A model generated the notes under the pieces. That model ran no database searches, was not told where the DNA came from, and saw nothing but the letters and a program-made list of their open reading frames with translations. Below, one piece after another: positions 8,891 to 17,938 of a DNA stretch of 64,000 nt (within the stretch, counting starts at the first letter, position 1; every line of letters begins with the position of its first letter). A program made the translations under genes and the position numbers. Origin of the DNA: Micromonospora chokoriensis (GTDB lineage: Bacteria > Actinomycetota > Actinomycetes > Mycobacteriales > Micromonosporaceae); assembly GCF_900091505.1 (NCBI RefSeq), contig NZ_LT607409.1, positions 3,968,001-4,032,000 of the forward strand. The letters are read 5' to 3'.

Positions 8891-9178
8891 ACGCGGTTGG
8901 TACGTCTGACAGTCGGCGATGTCCTGGCCCGGACCGACCCGGATGGACGGTGCGTGGCACTCCAACTCGGCGTTGTGCTGGCAGTCGCTGCGCTTGCAGG
9001 CCCCGACCTGGGCGATGACGCGGTCCAGTCCGCCCTTCGCCGAGGTGTCGATGAACGTGGCGCAGTTGGCGTTCTGCTGCCCGATGGTGATGGCGAAGGC
9101 GTGGCAGCCGTCGTGGTTGTAGCCGCAGTCGGTGACGGTGCACTCGTGTACCCGCGGCATCTCCAGCATGTCGGTCAT
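8888..9178 (-). CDS. DUF1540 domain protein
   Basis: A 96-aa cysteine-rich protein with two DUF1540 units. The first has VHECTVTDCGYNHDGCHAFA near the N-terminus; the second has ACKRSDCQHNAELECHAPSI. Nine cysteines in CxxxxC-type spacing suggest metal binding, which is known only by inference for this family. Start 9178 was chosen because GGAAGCGAG lies just upstream; a longer reading from 9226 is possible. The gene stands alone, convergent with iniC. A possible iron box lies about 85 bp upstream (9263-9281). Confidence 0.75.
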   Translation of the reverse strand: MTDMLEMPRVHECTVTDCGYNHDGCHAFAITIGQQNANCATFIDTSAKGGLDRVIAQVGACKRSDCQHNAELECHAPSIRVGPGQDIADCQTYQPR

Positions 9179-9262
9179 GGCGTTCTCGCTTCCGTCGGTG
9201 GTGCGGGTCATCGCAGTACCCGGCACCGACGGGACAATTCGCGCTTTCGCGGGATATTTTGG

Positions 9263-9281
9263 ATAGGGCAGCCTTGCCTAA
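9263..9281 (-). promoter_or_regulatory. Candidate iron box (IdeR/DmdR type)
   Basis: On the minus strand the 19-mer TTAGGCAAGGCTGCCCTAT agrees with the consensus TTAGGTTAGGCTAACCTAA at 14 of 19 positions. It lies upstream of the DUF1540 gene. This is a visual match only. Confidence 0.4.
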
Positions 9282-9589
9282 CCGGCGGCGCGGCGACGAT
9301 CCACTCGACGTCGCCGACGTAGCGGTGTCGCAGCGCTCGGACACCGCCACGTCGGCGACGTGGAGCCGGTGCGTCGATGCGCGTCCCGACCGGCTCGTGG
9401 CCCGAAAACCGTTATTCGATCTTGTGTCGCACAGTCGTCCCTGACCTGCGGAGATAACGCTCTCACGGATGGTGGGAGAGTGCTTGACGCGCCCGTCACC
9501 GGAACGCAACGATGCATTCACATATCTCGTCCCACCACCGCCTGGCGTGATCGGCGCACGCCGTCCCCGCACCGCGAAAGGACCCCACT
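9282..9589. other. Intergenic stretch before the ThuA enzyme, with a 22-bp palindrome
   Basis: No gene is supported here. Arms at 9308-9329 and 9340-9361 (22 nt each, one mismatch, 10-nt loop) form a strong hairpin; the outer half of the stem contains CGTCGCCGACGT. Its position, well away from any stop codon, is odd for a terminator. A GAAAGGA ribosome-binding site precedes the GTG at 9590. Confidence 0.6.
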
Positions 9590-12500
9590 GTGCGCAGATC
9601 CCTGAGATCGTGGCTCGGCCTCGCGCTGAGCACGATCCTCGTGGCGGGCGGCATCGTCGCCGCGCCACCCACGGCCAGCGCCGCACCGTTCACCGTCCTG
9701 GTCTTCAGCAAGACCGCCGGATTCCGACACGGATCCATCACCCCCGGCATCGCCGCCATCCAGCAACTCGGCGCGGCCAACGGGTTCACCGTGGAGGCCA
9801 CCGAGGACGCCGCCCAGTTCACCGACGCCAACCTGGACCGGTTCGCCGCGGTGATCTGGCTGTCCACCACCGGCGACGTGCTCAACGCCGCCCAGCAGGC
9901 CGCGTTCGAGCGCTACATCACCGGCGGCGGCGGGTACGTCGGCGTGCACTCCGCCTCCGACACCGAGTACGACTGGCCGTGGTACGGAGGGCTGGTCGGG
10001 GCGTACTTCGCCTCGCACCCGGCCGAGCAGACCGTCACCGTCAAGGTCGCCGACCAGGTGCACCCGTCCACTGCGGGGCTGCCGCAGCGGTGGAGCCGGT
10101 TCGACGAGCTGTACAACTACCGGACCAATCCCCGGGGCACCGTGCACGTGCTGGCCACGCTGGACGAGACCACGTACACCGGCGGCAGCATGGGGGCCGA
10201 CCACCCGATCTCCTGGTGCCAGAACTACTCCGGCGGTCGGGCCTGGTACACCGGCCTGGGCCACACCGACGCGTCGTACAGCGAGGTGAGCTTCCGCCAG
10301 CACCTGCTCGGCGGCATCAGGACCGCGGCGGGGGAGGTCGACGCCGACTGCGGTGGCACCGTCACCAGCAGCTTCCAACAGGTCGAGCTGGCCAAGGGCG
10401 CGGCCGAGACCGGTGAGCCGATGAGCCTCACCGTCCTGCCCGACCGGGGCGTGCTGCACACCTCCCGCAACGGCGTGATCCGGCACACCGACGCCAACGG
10501 CAACACCAAGATCGCCGCCACCCTGCCGGTCTACACCGGCGACGAGGAGGGTCTGCAGGGCATCAAGGCCGACCCCAACTTCGCCACCAACCGCTGGGTG
10601 TACGCGTTCTACGCCCCACCACTGAGCACCCCCGGTGGTGGCGCGCCGGCCACCGGCACCCCGGCCGACTTCGCCGTCTGGGACGGCGTCAACCGACTCG
10701 CCCGGTTCACCGTCAACGCGGACAACACCATCAACCTGGCCAGCGAGACACTGATCCTCAACGTGCCGACCAGCCGGGGCATGTGCTGCCACGTCGGCGG
10801 TGACATGGACTTCGACGCGGCGGGCAACCTCTACCTGTCCACCGGCGACGACACCAACCCGTTCGACTCGGCCGGCTTCACCCCGATCGACGAGCGCGCC
10901 GGACGCAACCCGGCGTTCGACGCGCAGCGCACCTCGGCGAACAGCAACGACCTGCGCGGCAAGGTGCTCCGGATCAAGCCGAGCGCGGCTGGCGGCTACA
11001 CCATCCCGGCCGGCAACATGTTCGCCCCGGGCACCGCGCGGACCCGTCCGGAGATCTACGCGATGGGCTTCCGCAACCCGTTCCGGATGAGCGTCGACAA
11101 GGCCACCGGCATCGTCTACCTCGGCGACTACGGTCCGGACGCGGGCACCGCCGACCCGAACCGGGGCCCGGCGGGCAACGTCGAGTTCGCCCGCATCGAC
11201 CGTCCCGGCTTCTACGGCTGGCCCTACTGCACCGCCCGCAACGACGCGTACAACGACTACACCTTCCCGTCCGGACCGTCCGGGGCGAAGTTCAACTGCG
11301 CCGGTGGCCCGGTGAACAACTCGCCCAACAACACCGGCATCACCCAGCTCCCGCCGGCCATTCCGGCCTGGTTGCCGTACGGCGGCTCCGGTTCGCCGCC
11401 GGAGTTCACCGGTGGCGGCCTGTCGCCGATGGGTGGTCCGGTCTACCGGTACGACCGCACCAGCACCTCACCGGTCGCGTTCCCCGAGTACTACGACGGG
11501 ACCTACTTCGCCGGTGAGTTCGGCCGCCGCTGGATCAAGAACATCAAGCTCGACTCGACCGGCCAACCACTGAAGATCAACCCGTTCCCGTGGACCGGCA
11601 CCCAGGTCATGGACATGGAGTTCGGGCCGGACGGCGCGCTCTACGTCCTCGACTACGGCACCGGCTGGTTCAACGGCGACGCGAACTCGGCGCTCTACCG
11701 CATCGAGTACGCCCGCGAGGGCCGGGCACCCGTCGCTAAGGTGTCCGCCACCCCGACCAGTGGCACCGCGCCGCTGACCGTGGCCTTCTCCTCGGCCGGC
11801 ACCCTCGACCCGGACGGCGACCCGTTCACCTACGCGTGGGACTTCGACAACAACGGCACCACCGACTCGACGGCGGCGAACCCCAGCTTCACGTACACCA
11901 CCAACGGGACCCGTAGCCCGACCTTGACGGTCCGGGACACCACCGGCAAGACGGCGACCGCGAGCGTGGTGGTCACCGTCGGCAACAGCGCCCCGGTGGT
12001 CACCGTGAACACCCCGTTGAACGGGCAGACCTTCAATTTCGGGGACGCGGTCCCGTTCACCGTCACCGTCACCGACGCCCAGGACGGTGCGATCAACTGC
12101 GCCCGGGTCAAGGTGAACTACGTCCTCGGCCACGACTCGCACGGCCACCAGCTCGGCAGTGTGCAGGGCTGCTCCGGGGTCATCCAGACCTCGGCCGACG
12201 GCGAGCACGACACCGCGGCGAACATCTTCGGCATCATCGACGCCGAGTACACCGACCTGGGCGGCGGCGGTCAGCCCGCGCTGACCACGCACACCCAGGC
12301 CGTCCTGCAACCTCGGGTACGTCAGGCCGAGCACTTCGGTGACTCGTCCGGCGTCCAGATCGTGGCGGGTGCGGCCGGGCACGGCGGCGCGGCGGTCGGC
12401 TACATCGACAACAACGACTGGATCTCGTTCCGCCCGTACAACCTGACCGGCGTCCAGTCGTTCAGCGCCCGGGTCGGCGCGCCGGCCGGCGGCGGTGGCA

Positions 12501-13537
12501 CGTTGGAGCTGCGGGTGGACTCGCCCACCGGCCCGCTGGTCGGCTCGGCCACCGTCACACCCACCGGCGGGTACGCCACCTTCGCCACCGTCACCGGGGG
12601 GATCACCGCCGTCACCGGCACCCGGACCCTGTTCCTGGTCTTCAAGGGCACCGGCCCGTACTTCGACATCGACGAGTTCACCCTCTCCACCAGCCCCGGT
12701 GGACCGGGGCCGGACCCGGACCCCGACCCGGATCCCGAGCCGGGCGCGAACCTGGCCCGGGGCAAGCCGGCGCGAGCCTCCAGCGTCGAGGGCGCGTACG
12801 GCGCGGCCAACGCGTTCGACGGCGCGGCCGCCACCCGCTGGGGCAGCGCGTTCAGTGACCCGCAGTGGATCGACGTGGACCTCGGTGCCACCTACGCGAT
12901 CAACCGGGTCAAGCTGACCTGGGAGGCGGCGTACGGCAGCGGCTACCAGATCCAGACCTCCCCGGACGGCGTCACCTTCACCACGATCCGCACGGTGACC
13001 GGCGGCGACGGCGGGGTGGACGACCTGACCGGGCTCACCGGCTCCGGCCGGTACGTCCGACTCCTCGGCACCACCCGGGGCACCGCCTGGGGCTACTCGC
13101 TGTTCGAGTTCGAGGTGTACGGCGGCACCGGCGGCCCGACGGGACCGACCGGCAACCTGCTGTTGAACAAGCCGACGACGACGTCCAGCAACGAGGGAGC
13201 CGACGTGACCGGCGCCCAGGCGGTCGACGGCAGCCTCACCACCCGCTGGTCGAGCACCTTCTCCGACCCGCAGTGGATCCGCGTCGACCTCGGCAGCCCG
13301 ACCGCGATCGGTCGGGTCAAGCTGAGCTGGGAGGCGGCGTACAGCAGCGCGTACCAGATCCAGACCTCGAACGACGGCACCACCTGGACCACTGTGAAGT
13401 CGGTGACCGGCGGCGATGGCGGGGTGGACGAACACACAGCGCTCAACGCCAACGGTCGCTACCTGCGGATCAACGGCACCGCCCGGGGCACCGGCTACGG
13501 CCACTCGCTCTGGGAGGTGGAGGCGTACACCAGCTGA
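9590..13537 (+). CDS. Secreted ThuA / PQQ-type sugar dehydrogenase with PKD, CBM6-like and two discoidin domains
   Basis: A 1315-aa exported enzyme. A signal peptide (residues 1-31, ending PTASA) is followed by a ThuA domain (about 32-255, PFTVLVFSKTAGFRHGS). Next is a beta-propeller of the glucose/sorbosone dehydrogenase type (about 265-710; MSVDKATGIVYLGDYGPDAG), a PKD domain (about 715-800), a variable part, and a CBM6-like domain (about 905-1035; QAEHFGDSSGVQIV). An Asp/Pro linker DPDPDPDPEPG leads to two F5/8 type C (discoidin) modules at about 1050-1180 and 1190-1315. ThuA and dehydrogenase domains together suggest oxidation of sugars or sugar derivatives at a glycan surface; the substrate cannot be read from sequence. 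GTG start with GAAAGGA upstream. It appears monocistronic, closed by the hairpin at 13550. Confidence 0.88.
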   Translation: MRRSLRSWLGLALSTILVAGGIVAAPPTASAAPFTVLVFSKTAGFRHGSITPGIAAIQQLGAANGFTVEATEDAAQFTDANLDRFAAVIWLSTTGDVLNAAQQAAFERYITGGGGYVGVHSASDTEYDWPWYGGLVGAYFASHPAEQTVTVKVADQVHPSTAGLPQRWSRFDELYNYRTNPRGTVHVLATLDETTYTGGSMGADHPISWCQNYSGGRAWYTGLGHTDASYSEVSFRQHLLGGIRTAAGEVDADCGGTVTSSFQQVELAKGAAETGEPMSLTVLPDRGVLHTSRNGVIRHTDANGNTKIAATLPVYTGDEEGLQGIKADPNFATNRWVYAFYAPPLSTPGGGAPATGTPADFAVWDGVNRLARFTVNADNTINLASETLILNVPTSRGMCCHVGGDMDFDAAGNLYLSTGDDTNPFDSAGFTPIDERAGRNPAFDAQRTSANSNDLRGKVLRIKPSAAGGYTIPAGNMFAPGTARTRPEIYAMGFRNPFRMSVDKATGIVYLGDYGPDAGTADPNRGPAGNVEFARIDRPGFYGWPYCTARNDAYNDYTFPSGPSGAKFNCAGGPVNNSPNNTGITQLPPAIPAWLPYGGSGSPPEFTGGGLSPMGGPVYRYDRTSTSPVAFPEYYDGTYFAGEFGRRWIKNIKLDSTGQPLKINPFPWTGTQVMDMEFGPDGALYVLDYGTGWFNGDANSALYRIEYAREGRAPVAKVSATPTSGTAPLTVAFSSAGTLDPDGDPFTYAWDFDNNGTTDSTAANPSFTYTTNGTRSPTLTVRDTTGKTATASVVVTVGNSAPVVTVNTPLNGQTFNFGDAVPFTVTVTDAQDGAINCARVKVNYVLGHDSHGHQLGSVQGCSGVIQTSADGEHDTAANIFGIIDAEYTDLGGGGQPALTTHTQAVLQPRVRQAEHFGDSSGVQIVAGAAGHGGAAVGYIDNNDWISFRPYNLTGVQSFSARVGAPAGGGGTLELRVDSPTGPLVGSATVTPTGGYATFATVTGGITAVTGTRTLFLVFKGTGPYFDIDEFTLSTSPGGPGPDPDPDPDPEPGANLARGKPARASSVEGAYGAANAFDGAAATRWGSAFSDPQWIDVDLGATYAINRVKLTWEAAYGSGYQIQTSPDGVTFTTIRTVTGGDGGVDDLTGLTGSGRYVRLLGTTRGTAWGYSLFEFEVYGGTGGPTGPTGNLLLNKPTTTSSNEGADVTGAQAVDGSLTTRWSSTFSDPQWIRVDLGSPTAIGRVKLSWEAAYSSAYQIQTSNDGTTWTTVKSVTGGDGGVDEHTALNANGRYLRINGTARGTGYGHSLWEVEAYTS

Positions 13538-13549
13538 ACCACCACCGAT

Positions 13550-13585
13550 GACGTGGCCGGCACGATCCTTCGTGCCGGCCACGTC
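13550..13585 (+). terminator. Terminator after the ThuA/dehydrogenase gene
   Basis: Perfect 16-bp arms (GACGTGGCCGGCACGA and its complement) around a TCCT loop, 12 bases after the stop codon. It also faces the convergent gene ending at 13592. Confidence 0.85.
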
Positions 13586-13591
13586 CGTCCC

Positions 13592-14011
13592 TCACCGGCT
13601 GGGTGGTGGCGCGGGTTCCGGGTGGCCGTGCTGTTCGATGTTGCGCGCCCACTGCCGGGTGAGCGTCACGGCGGCGGCGCGGCCCGTCACCTGTTGCCGA
13701 TACGGCCGGTCGCCGCGCTGGTCGTCCGTCGCGGCGAGAGACGAATCGATCGGGTAGGCGACGACCGGCCAACGCCCGGAGACCGCTCGATACGGCCAGA
13801 CGACCACGGTGGCCAGCAGCGCGGCGAGCCAGGTGAGCAGGTAGCCAAGGCCAATCAGGACGAGGACGGGGAGGACGAGCAGCTCGAACGGTCCGCCGTC
13901 TCCGCCGGCGAGCCACTCCGGCTGAGGAAAGCGGGGCCGCCAGGCGAGACGGCGTCGGCCGACCCGCCAGGCGCGGAGGTGTCCAGACTCGTCCCGCCAT
14001 AGCGCCACCAT
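13592..14011 (-). CDS. Small membrane protein of unknown function
   Basis: About 139 residues from the ATG at 14011 (MVALWRDESGHLRAW). A hydrophobic block near residues 40-70 (LLVLPVLVLIGLGYLLTWLA) gives one or two membrane segments. The C-terminal half is polar and Arg-rich. I do not recognise a domain. It lies downstream of another short minus-strand gene for a secreted protein, 50 bases away, and may be co-transcribed with it. The start is uncertain; codons upstream at 14047 remain open. Confidence 0.5.
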   Translation of the reverse strand: MVALWRDESGHLRAWRVGRRRLAWRPRFPQPEWLAGGDGGPFELLVLPVLVLIGLGYLLTWLAALLATVVVWPYRAVSGRWPVVAYPIDSSLAATDDQRGDRPYRQQVTGRAAAVTLTRQWARNIEQHGHPEPAPPPSR

Positions 14012-14063
14012 GACGACATGGTGGCCTACCGCGACAACCCCGCCCACAGCTGCCGGCGGCGGT

Positions 14064-14546
14064 TCAGTCGTCGGCGACGGACACCGGCTCCGAGCCGATG
14101 CAGCGCACCTTCAACTCGTACTCCCGGGTCGGCCCCTGGAACGTGACCTCGACGTCGTCGTCCGGGCCCCGGTCCACGTCCCGGACCCGGTAGCCCTGCG
14201 CGGGTGCCCAGGACACGAGGCGTACGCCGCCGGCGCCGCACTCGGCCACGGCCGTGCCACCGTCGGTGGCGAACCCCCGGCGGACCCCGGAGCTGGCGCT
14301 CGGCGCGGCGCTCGTTCCGCCCGGTGCTGCGCTCGTGCCCGGCGCGGTAGGAGCAGCGCCCGTCGTGCCGGTCGGCGTCGGTTCCGGTGCGGCGAGCGCC
14401 CGCTCGATCTCGGCCGCGCTGCGCACCCCGCCCGGGGTGCCGGTGATGCTCTCGCCCACCAACCGGATCGCGCCCAACCCGATCAGGGTTGCCGCGGCGG
14501 CGGTGGCCACCCACCCGGTGGCGACGAGGATCGAACGACGGCCCAT
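14064..14546 (-). CDS. Hypothetical membrane-anchored protein
   Basis: A 160-aa protein. An N-terminal membrane anchor (MGRRSILVATGWVATAAAAT) is followed by a Ser/Thr/Pro/Ala-rich linker (about residues 45-80) and a compact C-terminal domain of about 70 residues with two cysteines (AECGAGG and KVRCIG), which may form a disulphide outside the membrane. No known domain was recognised. It is divergent from the response regulator/kinase pair, so it could be a target or partner of that system; this is inference from position only. Confidence 0.6.
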   Translation of the reverse strand: MGRRSILVATGWVATAAAATLIGLGAIRLVGESITGTPGGVRSAAEIERALAAPEPTPTGTTGAAPTAPGTSAAPGGTSAAPSASSGVRRGFATDGGTAVAECGAGGVRLVSWAPAQGYRVRDVDRGPDDDVEVTFQGPTREYELKVRCIGSEPVSVADD

Positions 14547-14648
14547 GCTCCGACTATCCCCGATCAATCGTTGTCGTCGGCACATGCGGAGGCTAAGGCA
14601 CGGTTAACGTGCGTCTCGCCGGCGGCGGAAGCGGTTAGCCTGCCACCT

Positions 14649-15344
14649 GTGGCCCGCCTGCTGCTCATCGAGGACGACCTGACCATCCGTACCCCGCTGA
14701 TCCGTGCCCTCCGGGAACGCGGCCACGCGGTGGCCGCGGCCTCGACCGCGATGGCCGGGCTCCGCGACGCGCTGGAGGACCGGCCCGACCTCGTCGTGCT
14801 CGACCTGGGCCTGCCCGACCTGGACGGGCGTGAACTGCTGCGGATGCTGCGCGCGGTCAGCTCGGTGCCGGTCATCGTGGCCACCGCGCGCGACGACGAA
14901 ACCGAGATCGTGCGGGTGCTCGACGCGGGCGCCGACGACTACGTGGTCAAGCCGTTCACCGCGGCGCAGCTCGATGCCCGCGCTCGGGCGGTGCTGCGCC
15001 GGGGCCCCTCCGGCGCCGACGCGCAGGAGGCGGCGCTCGTCGTCGGTGGGCTGCGCGTCGACCCCCGGGCCCGACAGGTCACCCTGGACGGGGTGACCGT
15101 CGAGCTGACCCCCCGCGAGTTCGACCTGCTGCACCACCTGGCCGGCCGGCCCGGCCAGGTGGTCACCAAACGTGAGCTGCTCACCGAGGTGTGGCAGATC
15201 CCGTACGGCGGCGCGGACAAGACCGTCGACGTGCACCTGTCCTGGTTGCGTCGCAAGTTGGGGGAGAACGCCCAGCAGCCCCGCTACCTGCACACCGTGC
15301 GCGGGGTCGGGGTCCGTCTCGAAGCGCCGGCGGCGCAACCGTGA
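14649..15344 (+). CDS. OmpR-family response regulator
   Basis: A 231-aa regulator. The receiver domain (1-115) shows the acidic pair ED at 8-9, the phosphoacceptor Asp in VVLDLGLPD, a Thr/Ala pair (VATAR) and the Lys in VVKPF. A winged-helix DNA-binding domain follows (about 130-228; LTPREFDLLHHLA and HTVRGVGVRL). The GTG start at 14649 is preceded by TAGCCT at 14636-14641, exactly 7 bases away, so the message is probably leaderless. The stop overlaps the kinase start (GTGA), giving a coupled pair. Confidence 0.92.
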   Translation: MARLLLIEDDLTIRTPLIRALRERGHAVAAASTAMAGLRDALEDRPDLVVLDLGLPDLDGRELLRMLRAVSSVPVIVATARDDETEIVRVLDAGADDYVVKPFTAAQLDARARAVLRRGPSGADAQEAALVVGGLRVDPRARQVTLDGVTVELTPREFDLLHHLAGRPGQVVTKRELLTEVWQIPYGGADKTVDVHLSWLRRKLGENAQQPRYLHTVRGVGVRLEAPAAQP

Positions 15345-16690
15345 GGGCACGTCTCGCGCTGCTGGTCGCCGCGGTCAGCGTGCTCACCCTCGTCGCGTTC
15401 CTGGTGCCGCTGGCGTTGCTGGTCCGTACCGTCGCGGAGGACCGGGCCACCGTCCGGGCCACCGCCGACGCGCAGAGCCTGGTGCCGGTGGTCGGCACCG
15501 CCGACGCGGCGACCATCCGGCTCACCGTGGAGCAGCTCGCGGCGGAGTCCGGACGGCCGGTGAGCGTCTTCCTGCCGGACGGGACGGTACTCGGCGCGCA
15601 GACCCCCCGTACCCCGGCGGTGGCCCTGGCCGCGCGCGGGCAGAGCCTCACCGGGGAGTCGGCGGACGGCCGGGAGGTGGTCATCGCCGTGCAGGGTCGG
15701 GCGGACGGCACCGGCGTGATCCGGATCGCGGTGCCGCAGCACGAGCTGACCGCCGGGGTCACCAGGGCGTGGCTGGTGCTGGCGCTGCTCGGCGTGATCC
15801 TCGTGCTGATCGGGCTGCTGGTCGCCGACCGGTTGGCGCGCACCCTGGTTCGCCCGATCAGCGACCTCTCCGCCGTCTCCCACCGCCTGGCCAACGCCGA
15901 GTTGGACGCCCGGGTCACCCCCGCCGGCCCGCCCGAGCTGCGCGAGGTGGCCGGCGCGCTCAACCATCTCGCCACCCGCATCCAGGTACTCCTGGTCCAG
16001 GAACGCGAACAGGTCGCCGACCTGTCACACCAGTTGCGTACCCCGCTGACGGCGTTGCGGCTGGAGGCGGAGTCGTTGCGCGACCCGGACGACGCAGCCC
16101 GGATCACGGCGGCGGCCGACGGTCTCGAACGCGCGGTCACCGGGCTGATCCGACAGGCCCGGTGGCGGCACTCACCGGCGGCCCAGCCGGCCGTGGCGGA
16201 CGCGGCGGCGATCGTCGCCGACCGGGTCGCGTTCTGGTCGGTGCTGGCCGAGGACACCGGTCGGGCCGTCACCCTCGACCTGGCGCCCGGCCCCCTCCCG
16301 GTCGGTGTGGCCGCCGACCATCTGACGGCGGCCGTGGACGCGCTGCTCGGCAACGTCTTCGCGCACACCCCCGACGGCACGCCGTTCGCCGTCCGGCTCG
16401 CCGGCGACGCCGGGGAGGTCGTCCTCACCGTCGCCGACGAGGGCCCGGGCATGCCGGTCGGCGCGGTCCAGCGGGGCGCGAGCGCGGCCGGGTCGACGGG
16501 CCTCGGCCTGGACATCGCCCGCCGTGCCGCGCAGGCCGCCGGCGGTCGCCTGGACCTGCGTGCCGGTCCGGGCGGCGGGGCGCAGGTGCTGCTGCGGCTC
16601 GGGCCGCCGGCGTCGTTGCCGCCGGCGTCGTTGCCTCCGGCGTCGTTGCCTCCGGCGTCGTTGCCTCCGGCGTCGTTGCCGGAGGCATAG
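15341..16690 (+). CDS. Sensor histidine kinase, partner of the adjacent response regulator
   Basis: A 449-aa kinase with two membrane segments (about 5-28 and 140-163) enclosing a short extracellular sensor. It continues with a HAMP region, an H-box DLSHQLRTPLTALRLE, and an ATPase domain whose N-box is LLGNVFAHTPDGT and G-boxes are DEGPGMP and STGLGLDIA. The protein ends in a tail of five PPASL repeats, encoded by a 15-bp tandem repeat, which is not part of the catalytic fold. GTG start overlapping the regulator stop by 4 bp. Confidence 0.9.
   Translation: MRARLALLVAAVSVLTLVAFLVPLALLVRTVAEDRATVRATADAQSLVPVVGTADAATIRLTVEQLAAESGRPVSVFLPDGTVLGAQTPRTPAVALAARGQSLTGESADGREVVIAVQGRADGTGVIRIAVPQHELTAGVTRAWLVLALLGVILVLIGLLVADRLARTLVRPISDLSAVSHRLANAELDARVTPAGPPELREVAGALNHLATRIQVLLVQEREQVADLSHQLRTPLTALRLEAESLRDPDDAARITAAADGLERAVTGLIRQARWRHSPAAQPAVADAAAIVADRVAFWSVLAEDTGRAVTLDLAPGPLPVGVAADHLTAAVDALLGNVFAHTPDGTPFAVRLAGDAGEVVLTVADEGPGMPVGAVQRGASAAGSTGLGLDIARRAAQAAGGRLDLRAGPGGGAQVLLRLGPPASLPPASLPPASLPPASLPPASLPEA
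16604..16678 (+). repeat. Five tandem copies of a 15-bp unit at the 3' end of the kinase gene
   Basis: Units of CCGCCGGCGTCGTTG (two copies) and CCTCCGGCGTCGTTG (three copies) run without interruption from 16604 to 16678. They encode (PPASL)5. The unit length keeps the reading frame, so copy-number change would only alter tail length. Confidence 0.95.
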
Positions 16691-16718
16691 CCGCTGCGGT
16701 GCCGGGTAGCTGCCAGTC

Positions 16719-17273
16719 ATGGCGCGGTATACGAAACCCGAGCTCAGAGAGCAGATCAAGGAAGAGATCAAGGCTTCCGACAAGGGCGGCAGGCCGGGGC
16801 AGTGGTCGGCGCGCAAGTCGCAACTGGTCACGCAGGAGTACAAGAGGCGCGGCGGGGGATTTCTGGGCCCGAAGGACGACCGGCAGAAGGCTCTGCAGCG
16901 CTGGGGCAACGAGAAATGGCAGACCAAGGAGGGCGACACCCGAGCCCGCCAGGGCGGCACGACGAGCCGCTACCTGCCCAAGAAGGCCTGGGACGAGATG
17001 TCGGAGAGCCAGAAGCGCGCTACCGACACCAAGAAGCGCGAAGCATCCCGGACCGGTAGGCAGTACGTGGCCAACACCGGGCCGGCCAAACGGGCGCGGC
17101 GGGACGCCACCACCGCCGGCCGGATGACGGAGATGTCGGTCGCCGAGGCGGCCAAGCTGGTCCGTGGCCTGGACACCCGACAGCTCAAGACCGCCCTGCG
17201 TAACGAACGAGCCAGCAAGGACCGCAAGACGCTCGTCCAGCGGCTCGAAGCGGAACTCAACCGGCGCGGCTAG
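16719..17273 (+). CDS. DUF5872-type basic protein
   Basis: A 184-aa, very basic protein (many Lys, Arg, Gln) that begins MARYTKPELREQIKEEIKAS and contains GGRPGQWSARKSQLVTQEY. This resembles the DUF5872 family, whose function is unknown. The C-terminal part (about 135-184; MSVAEAAKLVRGLDTRQLK) is helical and could bind nucleic acid. Charge and composition differ from the neighbours, with unusually high Lys for this genome. A TAGCTG hexamer lies 6 bases before the ATG, suggesting a leaderless start. The gene stands alone between the kinase and an acetyltransferase. Confidence 0.65.
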   Translation: MARYTKPELREQIKEEIKASDKGGRPGQWSARKSQLVTQEYKRRGGGFLGPKDDRQKALQRWGNEKWQTKEGDTRARQGGTTSRYLPKKAWDEMSESQKRATDTKKREASRTGRQYVANTGPAKRARRDATTAGRMTEMSVAEAAKLVRGLDTRQLKTALRNERASKDRKTLVQRLEAELNRRG

Positions 17274-17350
17274 CGCGCCGAGCAGGTCAGCGCGCCCGCG
17301 CGGGCTCAAAGCGGTGGACGTTCGAGTAGCGGCGACCGGAGAATCGGGCC

Positions 17351-17830
17351 ATGAACCCGAGCACGCTGACCGTCACGTCCATGACGACCGCCGAGGAGGC
17401 GGAGGCCTTCCGGACGTTGAACGAAGAATGGATCTCCCACTTCTTCACCATCGAGGAGTCGGACCGCAGGACGCTCAACGACCCGTTCGCCGCCATCGTC
17501 GAACCGGGCGGCGACGTGCTGATCGTCCGCGACGGCGGGAAGATCATCGGCTGTGTCGCAGTGGTCCGCAGCTCGGACGACGTCTTCGAACTGTCGAAGA
17601 TGGCGGTGACCCCGGCGGTACGCGGCAGGGGCCTCGGCCGCCGGCTCATCGAGGCGGCGATCACGCGCGCCCGCCAGCTCGGCGCGACCACCCTGTTCCT
17701 GGGCAGCAGCACCAAGCTTCCGAACGCCGTGCACCTCTACGAAACTGCCGGCTTCCAGCACGTCAGCCCCGAGCAGGTCCCGCTGCCGCCGTACGCCCGC
17801 GCCGACGTCTTCATGACGATGGCGCTCTGA
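17351..17830 (+). CDS. GNAT-family N-acetyltransferase
   Basis: A 159-aa single-domain acetyltransferase. The acetyl-CoA loop is RGRGLG (residues 91-96) after the strand FELSKMAVTPAV; the C-terminal LYETAGFQHV is the usual motif B end. Substrate unknown. The stop is followed closely by a PepSY-protein gene on the same strand. Confidence 0.88.
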   Translation: MNPSTLTVTSMTTAEEAEAFRTLNEEWISHFFTIEESDRRTLNDPFAAIVEPGGDVLIVRDGGKIIGCVAVVRSSDDVFELSKMAVTPAVRGRGLGRRLIEAAITRARQLGATTLFLGSSTKLPNAVHLYETAGFQHVSPEQVPLPPYARADVFMTMAL

Positions 17831-17938
17831 GCCGTCCACGCCGCACGCTTTAACCCGGCCTTAGTGTTCGGACAGCGCGCTGCTATCCCGGTTCAGCCGA
17901 TCCTCGAAGTCGACAACCGAGGAAAGGTGGACACCACG

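Noticed and set aside
11468..13582. 704-codon frame opposite the ThuA enzyme
   Set aside because: Low-complexity Val/Gly/Arg translation with no domain; shadow of the confirmed gene.
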